Source of the DNA: Antedon mediterranea | Lineage: Eukaryota; Echinodermata; Crinoidea; Comatulida; Antedonidae | Direction of reading: 5' to 3' | Assembly (NCBI RefSeq): GCF_964355755.1 | Contig: NC_092675.1 | Span: 14,337,312-14,401,311 of the forward strand | Length of the DNA stretch: 64,000 bases | In this document: piece by piece, positions 1-12,180 of the stretch | Layout of the letters: each line of letters opens with the position of its first letter | How positions within the stretch are numbered: the first letter of the stretch is position 1 | The notes under the pieces: generated by a model | Seen by the model: only the letters and a program-made list of their open reading frames with translations | Databases searched by the model: none | What the model was told of the DNA's origin: nothing | Program-made: the position numbers and the translations under genes

Positions 1-758
1 CATGAGTAGCGTTGTAAAACCAGTAGAGAATAGGCCTACGGTACATCACATGCCCTAAACGCAGAACAACTTTGGTGGGTAGGGTAGGAACCAACTTAAG
101 TTATGAATTGGCTCTAAGAAACAATTGAAAACCATAAGGCCTACTAATTAAGTTGAGTTAGATAATTTAATATTTATTGACGATTAAATCAAATTTATGA
201 TTTTCCCCGAATAGAGGTGGTTTTCACAAATTGTTTTACATTATATTATAAACATATACACGTCGTAGTGATGTATCGTTACATTTGCTGTTCTATTTCA
301 ATCGACTAGGACGGTGATAGTTTCAACAAAGTATTACATCACAATGTTTTACTATGTTTAGTGGTATATTATTTGTAAAACATGAAAGCAATTAATATTT
401 CGTTACTAAATGGATAAAGAATATATTTTAACATTGTTCCTCTTTGCACCCATTCTCTTCCCCATCCCTCAACCCTAATGTTACATACAAAACACAAATT
501 AAGTTTTTTTAAATTTGACTTAAACAATTGGTCTTATTTTGTGACAAGTTTCTCTTTCGGAAGTAATAGGGTGCTAATTTTAGTTGAGTACATAAATCAC
601 AGTGTCTATTTAATCGTTCCTGTAAACGACATGTATTATTTTCCTGCGGTACGTACATTTGAAATCGCCAGTTTTTTAACGCTGAAATTATTATGTATTC
701 GAGAACCATATGTGGGCACGACCTAGATGGTACGCGAGCGAAGCGAGCGTGCCATCTA
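1..758. repeat. Dispersed repeat, copy A (truncated by window start)
   Basis: This stretch is nearly identical, in the same orientation, to 49937-50660: same start (CATGAGTAG), same interior and same terminal hairpin. The small reading frames here are not conserved in frame between the two copies, so I treat it as non-coding mobile-element sequence. Its flank (765-905) reappears inverted at about 49250-49390, which suggests the ends of an element with long terminal inverted repeats. Confidence 0.8.
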
Positions 759-760
759 GT
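722..760. other. Terminal hairpin around GAGCGAAGCGA
   Basis: The arms CTAGATGGTACGC and GCGTGCCATCTAG pair with one mismatch around an 11-nt loop. The same hairpin, slightly diverged, ends the second copy at about 50625-50660. Its position at the edge of homology between the copies suggests a structural end of the repeat. Confidence 0.65.
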
Positions 761-764
761 CTAA

Positions 765-905
765 CTCAATTTAATTAGTAAACAGGGTTACATCAGGTGG
801 TTAAAATCAGTACCGAAAGTACGAACCAACTTTACATACCATCGAGTAAAAATTCTAGAAATAAGGCGTGATTTACCGAATTTTGCCCTTACGTAAATTT
901 ATATA
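765..905. repeat. Long inverted repeat partner of 49250-49390
   Basis: This 140-bp block is the reverse complement, with about 90% identity by eye, of about 49250-49390. There it precedes the second copy of the 1-758 repeat. The two blocks are best read as the right and left inverted termini of one element family, each copy keeping a different end. Confidence 0.7.
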
Positions 906-907
906 TA

Positions 908-1320
908 GAAGTGTTCAAAAACAGTAAATATAAATATGTGTGTTCTGAACATTTTGACACCAATATCAAGACTTTTTGATTTGTATTTACGTAGATACGA
1001 AAATGTCATGCTGTATATGTGTCAAAGGTCAAAAATAAGAATTTCTGGTTATTTTCCAACAAAATGTTCAAAAAGGGTAAATATAAATATGTATGTTCTG
1101 AACATTTTGACACCAATATCAAATCTCTATGACTAGTAGTTACGTAGCTATATAAATGTCGCGCCATTTATGTCAAAGGTCAAAAAATGTAATTTCCTCT
1201 CATTTTCCAAACAAAATATTCAAAAAGAGTAAATATAAACATATATATTCTGAACAATTTGACACCAAATACAGCTCTCTACGACACGCGGTTACTGATT
1301 TCCAAAAATTGGCGGCCATC
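908..1320. repeat. About 150-bp tandem repeat, 2.7 copies
   Basis: Three successive units start near 908, 1068 and 1218. Each has GTAAATATAAA, TTCTGAACA and a GTCAAAGGTCAAAAA block. The short reading frames across it are repeat translations, not genes. Confidence 0.8.
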
Positions 1321-1464
1321 TTTGTTAACGTCAAATTTTCGACCTTTGCGGTAGTCTAATTTGATTAAACTTTTGATATATGTTTTTTGAGACCTTATTT
1401 TATTGTAATACATCAAAAAACCTTTTCTTGAAATATTTTTGGGGTTATGAAACAGTTTGACTCG

Positions 1465-1750
1465 ACGTTTTAGACCATTTTGTGATTTTCGAAAAAACTT
1501 GTTAACATAAAAACATTAAAGTGCTAAGAATAGCTTCAAATCGCATTATGAGACATTTTAGACCATTTTGTGATTTTCGAAAAAACTTGTTAACATAAAA
1601 ACACCAAAGTACTTAGAATAGCTTCAAATCGCATTTGGAGACGTTTTAGACCATTTTGTGATTTTCGAAAACACTTGTTAACATAAAAACACCAAAGTGC
1701 TAAGAATAGCTTCAAATAGCATTTGGAGACGTTTTAGACCATCTTGTGAT
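1465..1750. repeat. 88-bp tandem repeat, 3.25 copies
   Basis: Units begin at 1465, 1553, 1641 and (partial) 1729, an exact 88-bp period. Each contains TTTTAGACCATTTTGTGA and GAATAGCTTCAAAT. A diverged inverted single unit lies at about 45239-45340. Confidence 0.85.
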
Positions 1751-1754
1751 AGTA

Positions 1755-2810
1755 GTCAATTTGCTATACCTGGTAATAAAGACTCACGAAATGAAATTTT
1801 GCAGCAAGGGAATAGATTTGCTTTTTGCAACTTTCTCAAAGAAAAGAGGCTGTCTAAAATCTCCATTGACTTTCCTCCATATATAGGTACCAATGCCAAC
1901 TTCCTGATGCAATGTTGTTTTTTTTTGGAAACTGTTTGGTTTACAGAATTTGACATACAACTCCAACTGTGATGTGATGATTTTTAAGACCTTTTCCTAA
2001 ACCAAATTTACTTACGGCCCATAATTATAGCCATTAAACACAAGAGTTTACTTTGCCTTCACATAACGTTACAAACATACATGGTACATAATAAATGTCT
2101 TGAAATGTTGCTGTTTTGGGCTAAGTGGTTTGATGTAGCAGTGCTCCCCCATTGATAACATACAGTGGGCAGTGAGATGAAGGTTTCTGAGTAGTCTAGC
2201 AGTGTGTATGGAGTCAATGGAGTAAAAGAGGGCTGCAGGAAAAGTACAAGATTCCTTTTCAACAAATGATGCATTGTGTATGACTGTCTCACATAGATGA
2301 TGAAATAGTATATGTGAGGGAATGTGCACTGCTTCTTTATTGATGAATATGGTTGATTTGACCCATGTGTTCTTTCGTCTTAAATTTATATTTTGTCACG
2401 GTTGCTTCATTCATTGATTTAATACTGTATGTTCTCGATGGGGGAGCACTGTGAATGCATGTCAAGTTTGTCCTTGGTGTGAAGCTCTGTAAACATTAGT
2501 TTGGTTTTTATACATGGAATCCAGGGATGTGATACTACATCCCATCTATTTGGTATAGGAAAAGGTCTTAAAAAGTCATAACACCTGGGCAGTAGTATGC
2601 TTACAAACTCTGTAAAACCAAACGTCTCCAAAAAAAGAAACCATCGCATCAGAGGAATTGGCATTGGTATAGCTATATACTGTATGGAGGAATACGTTCT
2701 GGGAGAAAGTAGCAAAAAGCAAAACAGCACTTGAAATAAAGTCTATCCCCCAACAACAAATGCTGCAAAATGTCATTCCCTGCGTGTATATTACCATGGT
2801 ACAGCAGTGG
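1755..2810. mobile_element. Inverted-repeat relic (arms 1755-2010 and 2530-2810)
   Basis: The left arm matches the reverse complement of the right arm in ordered blocks: GAAATTTTGCAGCA-like, TTGCTTTTTGCAACTTTCTC, TTTCCTCCATATA and AAGACCTTTTCCTAAACCAAA. The roughly 500-bp spacer is unrecognised. The arms could be TIRs of a degraded DNA element or an inverted duplication of an exon. No intact reading frame covers them. Confidence 0.55.
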
Positions 2811-4258
2811 ATAGAAAATACTCTTCAACCCACAGACTGCTGGGGGATGGAAAGTTACAAATGGCGTGATGTGTCCATTGATGACAAATTTACCACCAGT
2901 GTCACATTTGAAAACTATAGTCTAGTATAGCGCCCTCTCTAGAGCGGTAGGTATAGGACCCTAGCATATTTCAAGGTATTGTTGCGGCGGCAAAATTTGC
3001 ATATTGTTCGCCCGGTGAGGCGAAGCGTCGTCTAGCGTGGTTTGCGAAATGTAGGCACTCAATCTCTCGACATCATTGCGTTGAGTCATTAACTCCCACA
3101 GCCAATTGTGCGGGATATCTAGGAGTGATTGTTTAGAGCTTATTTATCGTGGGACGCAGTGTGCATTGATTGCACCTAACTGTATAAGCCTGGCCTTTTA
3201 TAAGAATTGGTAGAACCATGATGCTCATATTATTGTAGTTCAGTTATAAACCGACGGACTGGGGTGAGCGCAGTATCGCGGATTGAAACTCCCGAAAAGG
3301 CTCCCAGCTGAACGTGCATGGAATGAATTCGTCGTCTCCTATGATAGTCTAAGCAGCCTTTGGAAGTGGACATTTGTCGCCTACATTCAAGTACATGAGG
3401 TTACACTTAACAATCTGTAAATTGTACAACCGGAGGAAGTCTGAAAGCCACATCCATTTTGACCACGTTAACCACTGGAAGAAGAAGACGGCTAGCGTGT
3501 GGAACTGTAGCTGACACTTGGACATTCGAAAAGATAACTTGTTGTTGTAAATCCGCAGTATCAGAATAATAAGCAGTAGTATATTTCTATAGTATTTGAA
3601 TTGCATTGGGTAATAACAGTTGATTGTTGACATTTAAGTCACATAAGTACCACACTGGAGCTATTATTTACTCTGTAAGCCCTGAGTGGCAATTATTGTA
3701 AAGTTGTTGAGAAGGGTAATATCATTGCAGACACTCTGGTAATTGGAGACGGGTTACGTCGTAATATATTAATCCAGATTTATAACAAATCTAATGTTAT
3801 TGATAAGAACCATACTGTAAAAGTCCTGGTAATTGGAGACAGGTCATACTTAAGTAGATTTATTATCCATAAGGTTAAATTATTGCCCTCAATTGTGGTC
3901 ACTCACTTGTTTGAGCCTATGGTTTTTGTGTTTGTATCGTTTTGTGTTTATTCGTGTGTAATAAGAAATTATCATAGAAGAATAAATTGATTTTGCATTC
4001 GGTACATGTTGTATGAGACTCCTTTTGTTGCATACCTAAGACAGAAACTAGACCTTGGGTCCAAATTGTTCATTCGTGATTTTCATGGTGACAACCAGTA
4101 CCACTGTTTGTGACGAATACCACGGCATCAGCACATGCCTAATTCCTACCTATAGACAGAGGATGATAACTGGACAATGAAAATGAATGGATTAATAGAT
4201 TCTAAGAGTGTATAATTCTATTGTTGTGACAGTACAAATGTAAATGAACTGTTTTATT
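2811..4258. other. No gene recognised
   Basis: This is mostly unique-looking sequence. A short open + strand stretch near 2815-2920 looks codon-like, but I cannot name it and it has no clear start or splice signals. CTGGTAATTGGAGAC occurs twice near 3740 and 3822. Confidence 0.5.
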
Positions 4259-4302
4259 AGACACCGTAGTCTTGCATTATAATGCATAAGACTACGTTGT
4301 CT
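4259..4302. other. 44-bp near-palindrome
   Basis: AGACACCGTAGTCTTGCAT pairs with ATGCATAAGACTACGTTGTCT, with a few mismatches and almost no loop. It may be a remnant of a foldback element. No gene is adjacent. Confidence 0.6.
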
Positions 4303-7060
4303 ATTATTATAACCGTGGTGATATCTTGATACTTAAATGTGTGTTTTTGTTGCTAAATAGCATTTGAATTAATATGTATATTGCAGTTAAGTTTAAATGT
4401 TTTGACACTAAAGAAATATAAAAAGCATTATAAAAACTGCTATCAAGTGGTAATTAGATATAAAATATATGTTTTTTGCTCATTTTTAGACATTTTTCGC
4501 CATTGGTGGCCATTTTGTTTAAAAAAACCTATATTTCCCCTACCTGGATTTTTCTAGACTTTTTAAAGTACGTTCATATAGGGGTGGTGAAAAAATTATG
4601 TTGCAATTTTTTCAACCTTTTACTGATTCTGAGCATATCTTTCCTATGCTAGCAAGCAATGCCGGTACCTTCCGATCATTTATTAGGCCTAGCTAGCTAG
4701 CTAAGCAAACTCAATTCAAGAAGGCTCATCGCGTGGACCGCGATCGCGACAGGGCAGTGTCCACTAGGCCTAGCCAGTGCGGCTAGTGAGTGAGCCTAGG
4801 CCTAGCATTTTTTTGCAAATCTGTAAGTCGAAGTTCGCGTAACTCGAATTTTTATACCGGTCCCATTAGATTCGACTTAGGCGGAGTCGACTGGTTATCG
4901 CATCTCATGCTTTGTTGTATAGTATTTTTTATGACTATTACTACCATTACAGTGTTATCATTCTTAACGTTATTCCACTAAAATTTGCATTTATTAGATT
5001 TGTTGTTTCCATTCCAGTTTAGTTTTATCATGGAGTCTTGGCGAAAAACAAATTCAACTGTCAGTGACACAGTTATAGTCTCTTAGATAGTACAGACGTA
5101 TTAATACAGTAGTTTGGCTATGAAAAAAGAAATGGTAACTAAGAAAAAAAAAGAAATTTAATTAAAACGTTTTTCCTTCCATTGCTTAGGTGACCTAAGG
5201 AACAAAGAGGAATATCAGGAACTCACACATCAATACAAGCAGAATCAAGAAGAAAATTAGTGATAAAAAAAAATAAATTTAATAAAACTTTGTCGTCTTC
5301 ATTTGATTGGTTTTTAATACAACACAGGAGTAATTCAATGTTTTATCATGGAGCTCAGGTCAGGTCTTAAGAATACTACAGACAGATACAGACTATCTGT
5401 ACACTGCCTGTCAGACCCCTCTAAAGTTCGAATAGAGACCCCGCTTACAATAAGTATACCATACGTAGGCCTAATATTACTATTAGATATTGTAGATACC
5501 ACCAGCAATCAATGCCATTTGATGTGTATAATAGGCCATTTAGTATTCCTTACAATGGCCTATTATACACCACCTACATTGCCTTGGTCCTACAGACACA
5601 ATCTAGACATTCGCCTCTTTACCGGATTTCGGTCTCATTAAAGGTCGATAAAACTCCAAATTAGGCCTAGGCCTATTCATTTACATGCAATGAACTTATT
5701 AATAATTACAGTAGTTACAAAGACGTCGTGATTAATTTTCCCCAATCACGTAGAAATTGCGCACACGCGTGAAATGTTACATACATTTTCCCGCCGCATT
5801 TCGTCGTTCAAACGCTGCGCAGCTTCGGATGAAAGCAGTAAATGTAGGCCTACGTCGACGATACCTTGATTATTCACAGCGTTTATTTGTGCAAACTGTA
5901 CGGTAAGTATTTAAATTGTGCAGGAGATGATGATTATATTTTGTAGGCAGGCTAGGCTGTCATCTACCTAGGCTAGCCTAGATTTAAAGCCTAAATTAAA
6001 ATAATAAAATGTTTACAAAAAATATAACCGTCCATATTGTCTAGCCTAAGCGTACGTCATCGGTAAGCGCCTACCAATTAAATATCAAATTAGGCCTACT
6101 ATTTGGGCTAGCCTAGAACTCGGAGTATGCCAGACTAGGCACCTACTAACTATAGTACTACATTATAGTTAGGCTATAGCCTACACATTTTGACCGTTTT
6201 TTACAATTTATTTTTAAGCAAAGGTGCCTGCAGGGCCAGGTAGGTGAGGGAGTCGAACATGAAAGACAAAAAAAACAAAAGAAGAAGAAACTAGTGGTGT
6301 CAACTGTTTAAAGAGTCTACAGAGACTAGAGCTGCTGCTGTCAAGATTTTGCGCCTTAATCACCAAGAGAGTGAAGGGAAATCTGTAAATATAACATTTA
6401 TATTTAAAAAAATAAAAAAATATCTAGGCTAGCATAGGAGGCCTATTGATTGTTTGTTTGTTGCCTATTATTATTATTAATAATGATAATAATATTAATT
6501 AGGATAGGCTTAGGCCTATTAATAATAATACGTTGTCTTTACTGCATATAGAATTAAAACTTGTGTATCAATTATCTTGGCATGGCAATATCGCTCGTCG
6601 AAGTCGTGAAGTTAAATAGGCCTAGTTTTCTTTTCACACTAGTAGTAGGCCTACTACAGTACTTTATTATTGATAATTTTGTAGCCTGGATAGTGAAACA
6701 AATCTAAATATATAGCCTAGGCCTATAGTATATGTATATTAGGCCTAGGTAGGCTAGGTATATTATGTCATCATTTATTTTGTTTGAAAGATTATTTAAT
6801 TTAATACCTAGGCCTAGGTAAGGTATATTTAAAGTCGTTTAATACAAGAAGATGCACTGCCTCACTGACACTGAATTCTAAAAAATGTTGGAGAATCCTA
6901 TATGAACTGAAAATGTCTTTGTTAGTTTAGGCCCTAGTTATATTATTCTGTATTAGTTATTACAATTTTTCATTTATAGTTGCTGCAATTTGTTTATGAA
7001 ATAAAGCGATATTACTTAGTTTTTCAACCAAAACAATTGAACAATTTTTATTATGTGTAA
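4303..7060. other. Intergenic, dense in TAGGCCTA motifs; one perfect 17-bp stem
   Basis: No convincing coding region was found. A perfect inverted repeat (arms 5524-5540 and 5554-5570, 13-nt loop) lies inside a 97-codon open frame that I do not accept as a gene. Short TAGGCCTA runs are frequent (for example 5660-5675, 6715-6760, 6805-6825). Confidence 0.5.
5740..5915 (+). promoter_or_regulatory. Possible promoter and first exon with splice donor
   Basis: A locally CpG-richer patch carries an E2F-like TTTTCCCGCC and CCAAT. It is followed about 130 bp later by a good splice donor (CGGTAAGT near 5901). I cannot find the next exon, so this may be chance or the 5' end of a non-coding or lost gene. 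Confidence 0.25.
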
Positions 7061-7071
7061 TGGTTGTAATT

Positions 7072-7819
7072 TGACGTCGATACAACGTTGAAATCGTGAC
7101 GTTTAACCCAACGTTAATCCAACTTATAATGACTTCGTTGCTCGACGTCGATTCATTCCAAGTACAGTACATCAACATTGTACCGACGTCGTACACTGGA
7201 CGTCGAAGTAACATTTATATTCGACGTTGACACAACGTCAAACAGACGACGTCGACAACTAAAATCCAACATTTTATGGACGTCGTGACTGGACGTCGAT
7301 TTAACGTTGATATCCGACGTTGAAAACTGACGTCGATTCAAATCCAACTACAAAACAACGTTGTATCGACGGTGCGACTGGACGTCAATGTAACGTTTAT
7401 ATCTGAAGCTGACACAACGTCACAAAGATTACGTCGATTCACCTTTCAAATCCAACTAAAATCCAACGTATCATCGACGTCGTTGCTGGACGTCGATGTA
7501 ACGTTGATATCCGACGTTGACATAACGTCATAAAGATCGATTCACCTTTCAAATCCAACTAAAATTCAACGTATCATCGACGTCGTGGATGGACGTCGAT
7601 TTGACGTTGATTTCCGACGTTGACATAACGTCACAAAGAAGACGTCGATTCACCTTTCAAATCCAACTACAATCCAACGTATCGTCGACGTCGTGGCTGG
7701 ACGTCGATGCAACGTTGATTTCCGACGTTGACACAACGTCAAAAGATGACGTCGATTCAGCTTTCAAATCCAACTACATTTCAACGTTGTATCGACGTCG
7801 TAATTGGACGTCAATGTAA
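7072..7819. repeat. ACGTCGA-rich minisatellite, about 105-bp unit
   Basis: The unit carries GACGTCGATTCACCTTTCAA, ATCCAACGTATC and GATATCCGACGTTGA-like blocks. Landmarks at about 7312, 7404, 7508, 7610 and 7719 give a 92-109 bp spacing. The array stops at the Harbinger insertion (7820) and resumes at 20814 for a short stretch. A related piece lies at 28116-28220. Confidence 0.85.
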
Positions 7820-8137
7820 AGCCTGGTTTCCAGTCGACGTAAGACTTGCTTCCGCTTACGATTGCGTCGTTTTCTTACGATTACGCTTGCGTTCCGATCA
7901 GTAGACAAAAAACTAACGTCAACACAAAATTGTCATAATCGCGTTGGACCGCAAAAATTTAGATTATTACATGTGCTGATTCCGTCGTTACGAAAGTTGA
8001 ATTTATCGCAAGTCTGTCCTTCTTGCGCTTACGTCGAGTTGAATTTTTTCCTTCCGACAACACATGGCTCACACAATTCCTCGCGAAAAGAGAGGAGGCC
8101 ATTTTCCAAAACATAAACAGTGCAGTGCGATTTCAAT

Positions 8138-10363
8138 ATGGTTATTCGTAGGAGAGGACGTGAGTTGGCCAAAAAGATACTATATTTAAGAATATTAACG
8201 AGAAGGATTAGAGGAGAAAGGAGTTGAACAAAGAACCAAGAATCCACAAGTTCTGGGAGAGGAAAGTGCTAAAAGAAAGAATAGAGTTCGGGCAGTACCA
8301 TACATTATTTAAGACCCTGATAAAAAACGACAGAGAATGGTTTTTTAGGTAGGCCTAGGCCTAGGCCTATATATATTAATAACATTTAATTATTATTAAT
8401 ATCTTTTTAGGCCTAGGCCTAGATGTTTAATTGTAATTTGCATTTATAATTATAAAGGCCCTAGGCCTAGGCCTAGTAGAGTACATGGCCATCATACATG
8501 GACCTGGCTAAAGATGAAGGTCACAGTTCATTTCAGCCGCCAAGCTGGCGTCTATATAAAGACGATGGTGAGTAAAATAGGCCTAGGCTAGGATAGGCCT
8601 ATATAGGCTTACAGTATTTAGGCCTATATGCTATGATCAAGACACTCCTAGACAGATCTTTATTCTAGGCTAGTAAAGTAGGTAGGTTACTACAACTAGA
8701 ATCCAGTCCACACATGGTCTACACTACTACTACTACTGTACACCCATCTACAGTGGTAGCCTAGAGAAGTACTAAACGGATAAGAAGTATGTATTACTCC
8801 TACTGTTATTATTATGTTGAAAAATTAAAATCTAAATTGATTAAATAGTGCATGCAGTACACAATGAACAATTGTAGTCTAAATAAAATATCCCAAACAA
8901 AAGTGCATTTATTGCCGTAGAAGATTGAATACATAACATAATCACAAATAATACATTTACTAATCATGAATTAACTTTGACATTTGGCAAATCAATTCTG
9001 TTATTACTTCTTAAAATAGTCACGGAACAATTGCATAATTTGTAGTTCCATATCTTCCTTGTCTTCCAAGTCGTCCGAGACATTACCCAATAAGTCGGCT
9101 TCTTCTGTTTCATTTTGCAACTCAGTACCTTCTCCTAAAATTACAATAAATAGTGTTTTATTTTTATTTTTAAGCCTTGAAAGTATGTAGTGTTGGTACA
9201 AACTATTTTGTAGTAATGTGAATGTAAAATGTCATTTTTTGTTATTTATAATTTTGTTTATTGTCTTCAGGTATTTAAGGATGACGCCGGAAAGATTTAG
9301 TCACCTTCTGTCTGCGGTTGAGCCCTATCTAAAGATAAGACAAGACAGAGGTCGTACTGCAATTTCAGCAGAAGAAAGGCTTGTGATAACTTTGCGTTAT
9401 CTGGCAACGGGTGACTCGATGGCATCACAAACATTTAACTTTCGGGTTGGTCGTGCAACAGTTTCTAACATAATCCGGAAAGTTTGTGATTCAATTTGGA
9501 CAGCTTTAAATAAGAAATACCTAAGGCTACCCTCAAGTGAGAGTGAATGGATGGCAATTGCAGAAAAATTTGAAAGTGATTGGAATGTTCCTCATGCGAT
9601 TGGTGCAGTAGACGGTAAGCACATTGCTATCGAGTGTCCCAAATTTGGCGGCTCGATGTACTATAACTATAAAGGCTTTCATAGTACAGTATTAATGGCA
9701 ATTTGTGATGCCAGTTACTCATTTGTATGGACAAGCATTGGCTCATATGGGCGGGATAATGATGCCGCTATTTTTGGTGCGTCATCATTTTTCAAAAGAG
9801 CTGATTTTGGAATGCTAAAGCTGCCACCACCATCGGTTGTGGGTGGTCAACAATTGCCTTATGTTTTATTAGGGGATGATATATTTCCTCTTAAAACTTG
9901 GTTAATAAAACCATATGGTGGCAACAATTTGACTGATGAAGAGGAAGTGGCAAATTATAGGACATCGAGAGGACGCCCAACCATCGAAAACACCTTTGGT
10001 GTAATGGCTGCAAGGTGGCGCATATTTAGGCGTCCTATAAGAGCAAATATTGAAACTGTTGACCAGAATACAAAAGCTGTAATCTGCCTACACAATTACC
10101 TAATGCAAACTGATAACGCACACTACATACCCAGCGGGTTTGTTGACAGCTGGAGCAATGCAGAATTTAAAGAAGGGGAATGGCGCAGTGTTGTGTAAGA
10201 TGATGAAACTGACCTTCAAAATATAAGAAGTGTGGGGTCAAACAATTATACGGCTACTGCCAAAGAAACAAGAGATAGGTTTCGAGACTACTTTAACAGC
10301 CAGGAAGGTGCTGTTCCTTGGCAGTATGATGTGGTACACAATTGCGGTCCTTTGGCATCTTAA
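8138..10363 (+). pseudogene. Harbinger DDE transposase (DDE_Tnp_4), two exons, broken
   Basis: Exon 2 runs 9271-10363 after the acceptor TTGTCTTCAG; exon 1 ends at 8348 with donor AG/GTAGG. The phase joins exactly in an Arg codon to give FFRYLRMTPERF, the family's usual N-terminal block. Catalytic motifs are all present: GAVDGKHI (first Asp), GSYGRDNDAAIF (second Asp) and RPTIENTFG (Glu). Two lesions are visible. Exon 1 starts at ATG 8138 in one frame, but the conserved block just before the donor is in another, so an indel lies near 8200-8225. A TAA at 10196-10198 interrupts the C terminus, which continues in frame through FRDYFNSQEGAVPWQ to a natural stop at 10361-10363. The enzyme would cut and paste its own element in the nucleus. 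It is probably now inactive. Confidence 0.85.
9004..9134 (-). pseudogene. Probable last exon of the Harbinger MADF-like gene
   Basis: An acidic open frame ends LFRDYFKK-stop on the - strand, inside the intron of the transposase. It begins after a good acceptor (AATTTTAG, exon from 9134). Its phase matches the donor at 19208/19207 of the MADF exon: the Gly codon would be split G|GA. The implied intron would contain transposase exon 2 antisense and the whole Gypsy insertion. An alternative is an unrelated chance frame. Confidence 0.45.
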
Positions 10364-10694
10364 AAGTGTTGTTAGTAAATTGTTTAAAATATGTATTTGT
10401 AATCTTCCTGTTTTGTAAATAATCTATATGACATTTTTTTTAATCTATTTTCAAATATGTTCTGAGTAATTTTTAATATTGACAAATCTTGTTTATTGAA
10501 GAAAAAAAATAACAATGTTGTAGTTTATGCTTGCTATAACTTGCATTCATAATTATTTTTTGTTGTCTTGTCCTTGTACTATGGTTTACATTTCCAAACA
10601 TTCCAAATAAAAATCGATTTTACATGAGCAAAAATTATTTAAATATATTGCTGATGTTGCAGAACGTTAACAAATATTTATATTTGATTGCTAC

Positions 10695-11282
10695 TGTAAT
10701 ATAATGTTGGGTTGTTGAGGTACTAATGAAGGACTCTGACTCGCTTGACTGTCGTAACACATATATTATTTATTCAGTATAATACTTCAGTACAATATAC
10801 AACTATAAGTATACATAAGGAACGCGGAGGATCAATGATGCTGTCGGTGAGGTGTGAAGTGTGTAGGTCTGCTGTGAGGTGTGTGCTCCGTGAGGTGGCT
10901 GTAAGGTGTGTCTGGGCCCTTCTGAAACTTGGGAGTATATTGGCTCAGTTCATTTGCATAATGTCATTACATCATCTGTGAGGGTAACGATTGGTCCTAA
11001 GTTGGTCCAGGGGTGTTTAAGTGGGAGTGATTAACGGTATAATAAGGTATTTCTGTGATGGATGACACTGTCAAATCTGTACTTAAATAGTGTCGATCAC
11101 TCGATGGGAAAGTCACAAAATTAAGCTAAGTGTTTTCTTTAGGGACTCTATTATAAACTAAATGGTCATTAAAACATCTGGACAAACTCTCCTTTGGACT
11201 TTCTGGGTCAAGTTTGTGAACCTATTTGAATTCCGATACAAAGGTCAATTTCTTAAATATAAAGGTATATCAATATATTACA
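10695..11282 (-). repeat. 3' LTR of Gypsy element 1
   Basis: On + it runs TGTAATATAATG to AATATATTACA, so it has the expected TG...CA ends and a short terminal inverted repeat. The 78-codon frame inside is present identically in both LTRs and is not a gene. Confidence 0.9.
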
Positions 11283-11310
11283 TCCCTCTGTTTCCCCTTT
11301 TTTTTTAAAT
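11283..11310 (-). promoter_or_regulatory. Polypurine tract
   Basis: On - the sequence immediately before the 3' LTR is a run of A followed by GGGGAAACAGAGGGA. This is the expected primer site for plus-strand DNA synthesis. Confidence 0.75.
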
Positions 11311-12180
11311 CTATTTAACATATAAAATGGTTATAATAGTGGCATGCAAAATTAAAGTTATATAAAAGAAAAAAAACATTATTATACATATATGCAAAAT
11401 TGAGTTAGCCAAAACCATTGACTCTGAAGTGTAACCTTATCACTTTCACTCTCTCTCTTCTCTCTCTTTAAAAAAATGAAATTAAAAATGAATTTGGTAT
11501 AAAATTCGCGTAAATCAAACATAAATCAGTTGAAACTAAAAATACAAAACTTAAAAATAGTATGTTACATTGAACATACGTCAAATCGTGCGACAACTCA
11601 TCGCGTTCTAATGGCCTTCAAACATAAATCATCAAATTAAAACATAAAACTCAAGAAAACTGCGGCTGATTAGCCTAAAATCAAAATATCAAACTTAATC
11701 ACTTAAAACTTTAAAAGAAACAAATGTGTGTGTCCCGTTGACACAAACTTATCCACAATATATCGTTATCGTCACAACTTTATCGATTTAAGCATTTATA
11801 TTTACAGGTAATTACGATTTCAATCGGTCGACAAATTCGACTTTTGTACTCAATGTTAAAAAAATTACAATTAAAAGTACTAAGAAAATCTCCTGTTCTT
11901 GTATATCAATTAATTAATGCTTGAGATTAACGACTCAAGGTTAAACAAAATATTTGTTACAAAATGATTGTCGTTCTTTTTAATATCTCAATATATCGAT
12001 CATTCAAAATTCAAAATTAATCATTATCAAAAAACTCGTTACAAAATCAATACTTAATCATAATTTTAATTCTCCTTTAACTGAAATCACATCATTACTA
12101 AACAAATCTCATCAAATACGTAGACTATGCTATCATTTAGCAAATGTCGTAATTAAAAAAACTCCTTGCAAAAAATTAAA

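Noticed and set aside
478-726. 82-codon + frame in the 1-758 repeat
   Set aside because: Not preserved in frame in the second copy at 49937-50660.
5348-5641. 97-codon + frame starting MELRSG
   Set aside because: No homology recognised, contains a perfect hairpin, and no splice or promoter support.
7589-7819. 76-codon + frame rich in DVD and TSS
   Set aside because: A reading of the ACGTCGA minisatellite.
10745-10981. 78-codon + strand frame, repeated exactly at 18555-18791
   Set aside because: It lies wholly inside the two identical LTRs, antisense to the element, with no recognised motif; identity comes from the LTRs.
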